Shown here piece by piece: positions 61,398 through 64,000 of a stretch of DNA of 64,000 bases; within the stretch, counting starts at the first letter, position 1, and each line of letters opens with the position of its first letter. Source of the stretch: Psychroflexus gondwanensis ACAM 44 (lineage in GTDB: Bacteria > Bacteroidota > Bacteroidia > Flavobacteriales > Flavobacteriaceae); contig NZ_APLF01000002.1 in assembly GCF_000355905.1 (NCBI RefSeq), forward strand, positions 1 to 64,000, read 5' to 3'. Made by a program: the position numbers and the translations under genes. The notes beneath the pieces were generated by a model. The model worked only from the letters and a program-made list of their open reading frames with translations, made no database searches and was not told where the DNA came from.

Positions 61398-62438
61398 ATG
61401 AACACTTATTTTAAATTTTTAGTAATCGCAATTTCAGTTTTCGCTATTATCTCTTGTAGTAGCGATGATGATAACCCACAGCCAGTTATTCCCGATGGAG
61501 ACTATTTTAACGGGGTTTTAATTCTTAATGAAGGAGGAAGTGCTGGAGGTTCAGTCTCTTTTTTGGGTGCTGATCAACAAGAGGTTGTGAATGATATTTT
61601 CGCGGAGGCCAACGATGGACAAGGACCAGGCCTTTTTCTTCAATCCATTTTTTTCGACGACGAAAAGGCCTATATCATATCTAATGGGTCTGATTTAATC
61701 TCAGTTGTTAATAGATATACTTTTGAACTGCTAGGAACAGTAGATTCTGGCTTAAGCGTCCCCAGGTATGGAACGGTTCTAAATGGAAAAGCCTATGTAA
61801 CTAACCTTGTAGAATTTAGTACAGATCAAGACGATTATGTAGCCGTTATCGATCTTGAAACTTTGGAAATTGAAGAGACTGTTATCGTTGGTGGTTCAGC
61901 AGAATATATAGTAAGTATTTTTGGAGATATTTATATTCAAAATGCTTCTTTTGGCAATGGTAATACCATTTCAAAATTGAATCCAATATCCAATACGATT
62001 ACCGAAACTCTTCAAGTAGGAGATGGGCTTAATTCAATACAAGTTTATAACCAAAAGCTTTATGCTCTAGATTCTGAAGGAGTAAAGCGAATTGACCTAG
62101 GAACTTTTACTGTAGAAACTGAAATAAATAAGCCTGAAGCTTTAACTTCTGTAAGTAATCTGAGAATTGAAAATGATCAATTTTATTACACTTCAGGTAC
62201 AGCTGCTTTTACCACGTCAATTTCATCATCAGAATTATCTTCTGAAGCTATTTTCGATTATGGGAGTGACTCTGCTTTTGGGTCCTTTTACGGTTTTGAA
62301 GTGAACGAAGGCCAGATTTACGTTGGGGATGCAGCAGATTTTGCTTCAAATGGATCTGTATTCATCTATTCTTTGGAAGGACAATTAGTAAAAGAGTTTA
62401 ATGTTGGTCTTGCACCCAACAGCTTTTACTTCCAATAA
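61398..62438 (+). CDS. DUF5074/YncE-like surface lipoprotein, corrinoid locus
   Basis: A 346-residue beta-propeller-type lipoprotein. MNTYFKFLVIAISVFAIISCSSDDDNPQ has a lipobox Cys20 and an Asp-rich linker typical of Bacteroidetes surface lipoproteins. Repeats such as VNRYTFELLGTVDSGLSVPRYG, VIDLETLEIEETVIVGGSAEY and LNPISNTITETLQVGDGLNSIQ are propeller blades. Co-transcribed with the BtuB-like receptor, so it probably captures corrinoid at the cell surface. A terminator follows. Confidence 0.82.
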   Translation: MNTYFKFLVIAISVFAIISCSSDDDNPQPVIPDGDYFNGVLILNEGGSAGGSVSFLGADQQEVVNDIFAEANDGQGPGLFLQSIFFDDEKAYIISNGSDLISVVNRYTFELLGTVDSGLSVPRYGTVLNGKAYVTNLVEFSTDQDDYVAVIDLETLEIEETVIVGGSAEYIVSIFGDIYIQNASFGNGNTISKLNPISNTITETLQVGDGLNSIQVYNQKLYALDSEGVKRIDLGTFTVETEINKPEALTSVSNLRIENDQFYYTSGTAAFTTSISSSELSSEAIFDYGSDSAFGSFYGFEVNEGQIYVGDAADFASNGSVFIYSLEGQLVKEFNVGLAPNSFYFQ

Positions 62439-62458
62439 TTAAATCTTTAACTACTTTT

Positions 62459-62488
62459 CAAAAGCTTCTGTTTCGACAGAAGCTTTTG
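62459..62488 (+). terminator. Terminator of the B12 receptor operon
   Basis: An inverted repeat CAAAAGCTTCTG / CAGAAGCTTTTG with a six-base loop and T-rich tail, 21 bases after the stop. Confidence 0.8.
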
Positions 62489-62565
62489 TTGTTTATAAGT
62501 GAATCGAAATGATATTCAAAGTTTTTAAAAATTGTACTTTCGGTTTATGAATATGAACAATCTAA

Positions 62566-63855
62566 GTGCTTAAACGTTTAAAATCTGTAATTCAACAATC
62601 TACTCTATTGAAAGTGAGTTCTTTCAATGGACTATCCGTTGTTATTAAAATGATTACAGGGCTTGGCGTTTCAAAGCTAACAGCTATCTATCTTGGTCCA
62701 CAAGGCATTGCGATATTAGGAAACTTGAGAAATGTTTTAGAAATTTTTCATAAGTTTTCAAGTGGAGGATTAGCCAATGCAGTCGTCAAATACTCCGCAG
62801 AACATAAATCTGATCCCAAAGCATTCTCCTCCTTTTTATCCACCTTGATCTGGTCTGGATTGGTAATGTGTTTTCTTACCATAGCTGTGATTCTTGTTTT
62901 CTCAGAATTTATCAACACGCTAATCTTTGGTTCTAGAAATTTCGTGTCGGTTATTCGTTTGTTGGCCTTTGTCTTACCTCTTCACGTCATTAATCTGTAT
63001 TTGATTTCTATTTTGCAAGGCTTCAATGAGTTTAGTAAAGTCATTAAAATTAATATCGCCTCTCATTTTTTGAATATCATAGCTTTTGCACTGCTGGTGT
63101 ATTGGTTTAATCTTGAAGGTGCTTTATTGACTATTGTGATTGTTCCTTCGGCGATGTTGATTTTTACCTTGTACTATGTTCAATCTTGGTTTGGGGCAAT
63201 TACCTCGTTTCAATGGAGCAGATTTTCAACACCGGTACTCAAAAATTTAGGTCAATATGCATTTATGACCTTAATTTCTAGCTTGAGTTTTCCTTTGGTT
63301 TTTCTAGGGATTCGAAACTTACTTATCGATACACTTGGAGAAAGCAATGCTGGGTTTTGGGAATCTACAGTAAGAATATCCAGTTATTACCTTTTGTTTA
63401 TTTTGTCTTTATTGAATTTATTTATTTTACCTAAAATGGCTGAAGCTCAGAAACCATCAGAATTTAGATCTATTGTTTTCAATTTCTATAAACAGATTCT
63501 ACCCTTTTTTGTAGTAGGATTAATCTTGGTGTATATCCTAAGAGATTGGATAGTGACACTGGTTTTTTCAAAAGATTTTTTACCAGCGGCCGACTTATTT
63601 TTTTGGCAAATGCTAGGCGATTTCTTTAGAGTATTAGCAATGGTGATGGTCTATCAATTTCATGCTAAGAAAATGCTTTGGCATTATATTATCACAGATT
63701 TATTTTTAGCTTTAAGTTTATTTTTAAGTGCCATATATCTGGTTCCGAAAATTGGTCTAGAAGGTGTTGTTTTGGGACATGCATTAACCTATATCCTTTA
63801 CTTTTTCATTATCTTATTTATTTTTAGGAAGAGTTTAATTTTTTATAAACGATGA
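62566..63855 (+). CDS. Polysaccharide flippase (Wzx-type, MOP superfamily)
   Basis: A 429-residue membrane protein with about 12 to 14 helices of the polysaccharide/O-antigen translocase type: SFNGLSVVIKMITGLGVSKLTAIYLGPQGIAILGNLRNV is the Wzx N-terminal pattern, and helix-rich segments continue to FFIILFIFRKS. GTG at 62566 is the start; no ATG is closer to the first helix. It shares ATGA with the glycosyltransferase that follows, so the window ends at the start of a surface polysaccharide gene cluster. Confidence 0.88.
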   Translation: MLKRLKSVIQQSTLLKVSSFNGLSVVIKMITGLGVSKLTAIYLGPQGIAILGNLRNVLEIFHKFSSGGLANAVVKYSAEHKSDPKAFSSFLSTLIWSGLVMCFLTIAVILVFSEFINTLIFGSRNFVSVIRLLAFVLPLHVINLYLISILQGFNEFSKVIKINIASHFLNIIAFALLVYWFNLEGALLTIVIVPSAMLIFTLYYVQSWFGAITSFQWSRFSTPVLKNLGQYAFMTLISSLSFPLVFLGIRNLLIDTLGESNAGFWESTVRISSYYLLFILSLLNLFILPKMAEAQKPSEFRSIVFNFYKQILPFFVVGLILVYILRDWIVTLVFSKDFLPAADLFFWQMLGDFFRVLAMVMVYQFHAKKMLWHYIITDLFLALSLFLSAIYLVPKIGLEGVVLGHALTYILYFFIILFIFRKSLIFYKR

Positions 63856-64000
63856 TTGTAAAACCTACTTTGGAAATAATGATATCTACCATGAATAGGA
63901 GTGATCTTTCTTTTCTGGAAGCTATGTTTCCTGACATGGATCTGAGTTCATATTCCATTTTAATTATTAATCAGACTAAATTAAACCAAGATTTAGTGTC
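63852..64000 (+). CDS. Glycosyltransferase-like protein (5' part only)
   Basis: Partial gene; the window cuts it after about 49 codons. MIVKPTLEIMISTMNRSDLSFLEAMF resembles the beginning of family-2-type glycosyltransferases (ISTMNR as the first strand), and YSILIINQT the second. Overlaps the flippase stop by four bases. Acceptor and sugar unknown. Confidence 0.6.
   Translation, partial: MIVKPTLEIMISTMNRSDLSFLEAMFPDMDLSSYSILIINQTKLNQDLV

Noticed and set aside
1-64000. CRISPR arrays, intact insertion sequences or prophage
   Set aside because: No regular direct repeats with spacers, no transposase or phage gene was found on either strand.

Overview
The window looks like chromosome of a marine member of the Flavobacteriaceae (Bacteroidetes). 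The DNA is AT-rich. It carries a T9SS type A sorting-domain protein, DUF4252 proteins with an ECF sigma factor, a green-type proteorhodopsin beside blh, a YtxJ (bacillithiol-type) redox protein, and a tmRNA whose tag reads NGEDNYALAA. These point to the family; a genus such as Psychroflexus is only a guess.

Layout. 0-7 kb: pepD, a Fic-domain relic, a DoxX-like membrane protein and two tandem three-gene HipBST-type toxin-antitoxin systems on the minus strand, with palindromic operator-like DNA. 7-15 kb: SDR oxidoreductase, Na/Ca exchanger, DUF2891 protein, an NRAMP homologue with altered metal-site motifs, a start-less solute-binding protein relic and gamma-glutamyltranspeptidase. 15-24 kb: secreted and outer-membrane proteins (one frameshifted), a relic of a second gamma-glutamyltranspeptidase, HxlR/VOC, a metal-efflux-type leader protein without its efflux genes, and a DoxX-DsrE-DoxDA operon. 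21.7-28.3 kb: a rearranged region beside ssrA. Two duplicated segments flank an inserted stretch with an erythromycin-esterase-type pseudogene, a tRNA-like scrap and a very large alanine/glycine:cation symporter. 28-50 kb: mostly housekeeping genes (gcvT, glmM, an LpxL-type acyltransferase, rhomboid, PASTA protein, rluD, yaaA), an S41 protease, an ECF sigma operon with two DUF4252 proteins, an aldehyde dehydrogenase/DUF779 pair with a dead AraC gene upstream, and sulfur genes (persulfide dioxygenase-rhodanese, cysH). 50-64 kb: ytxJ, a 1030-residue T9SS-secreted protein, an ankyrin relic, proteorhodopsin and blh transcribed divergently, a cobalamin-type ABC importer, a cobalamin riboswitch leading a BtuB-like receptor and a surface lipoprotein, and the start of a polysaccharide locus (flippase and a partial glycosyltransferase).

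How it fits together. Blh makes retinal from beta-carotene for the proton-pumping rhodopsin, although no carotenoid genes are present here. The riboswitch, TonB receptor, lipoprotein and the BtuF-C-D-like transporter form one B12 uptake locus. The accessory stretches (1.5-7 kb, 12-16 kb, 21.7-27.7 kb, 53.7-54.5 kb) hold many gene relics and several single-base indels in A or T runs, so they look like decaying insertion hot spots between stable core blocks.
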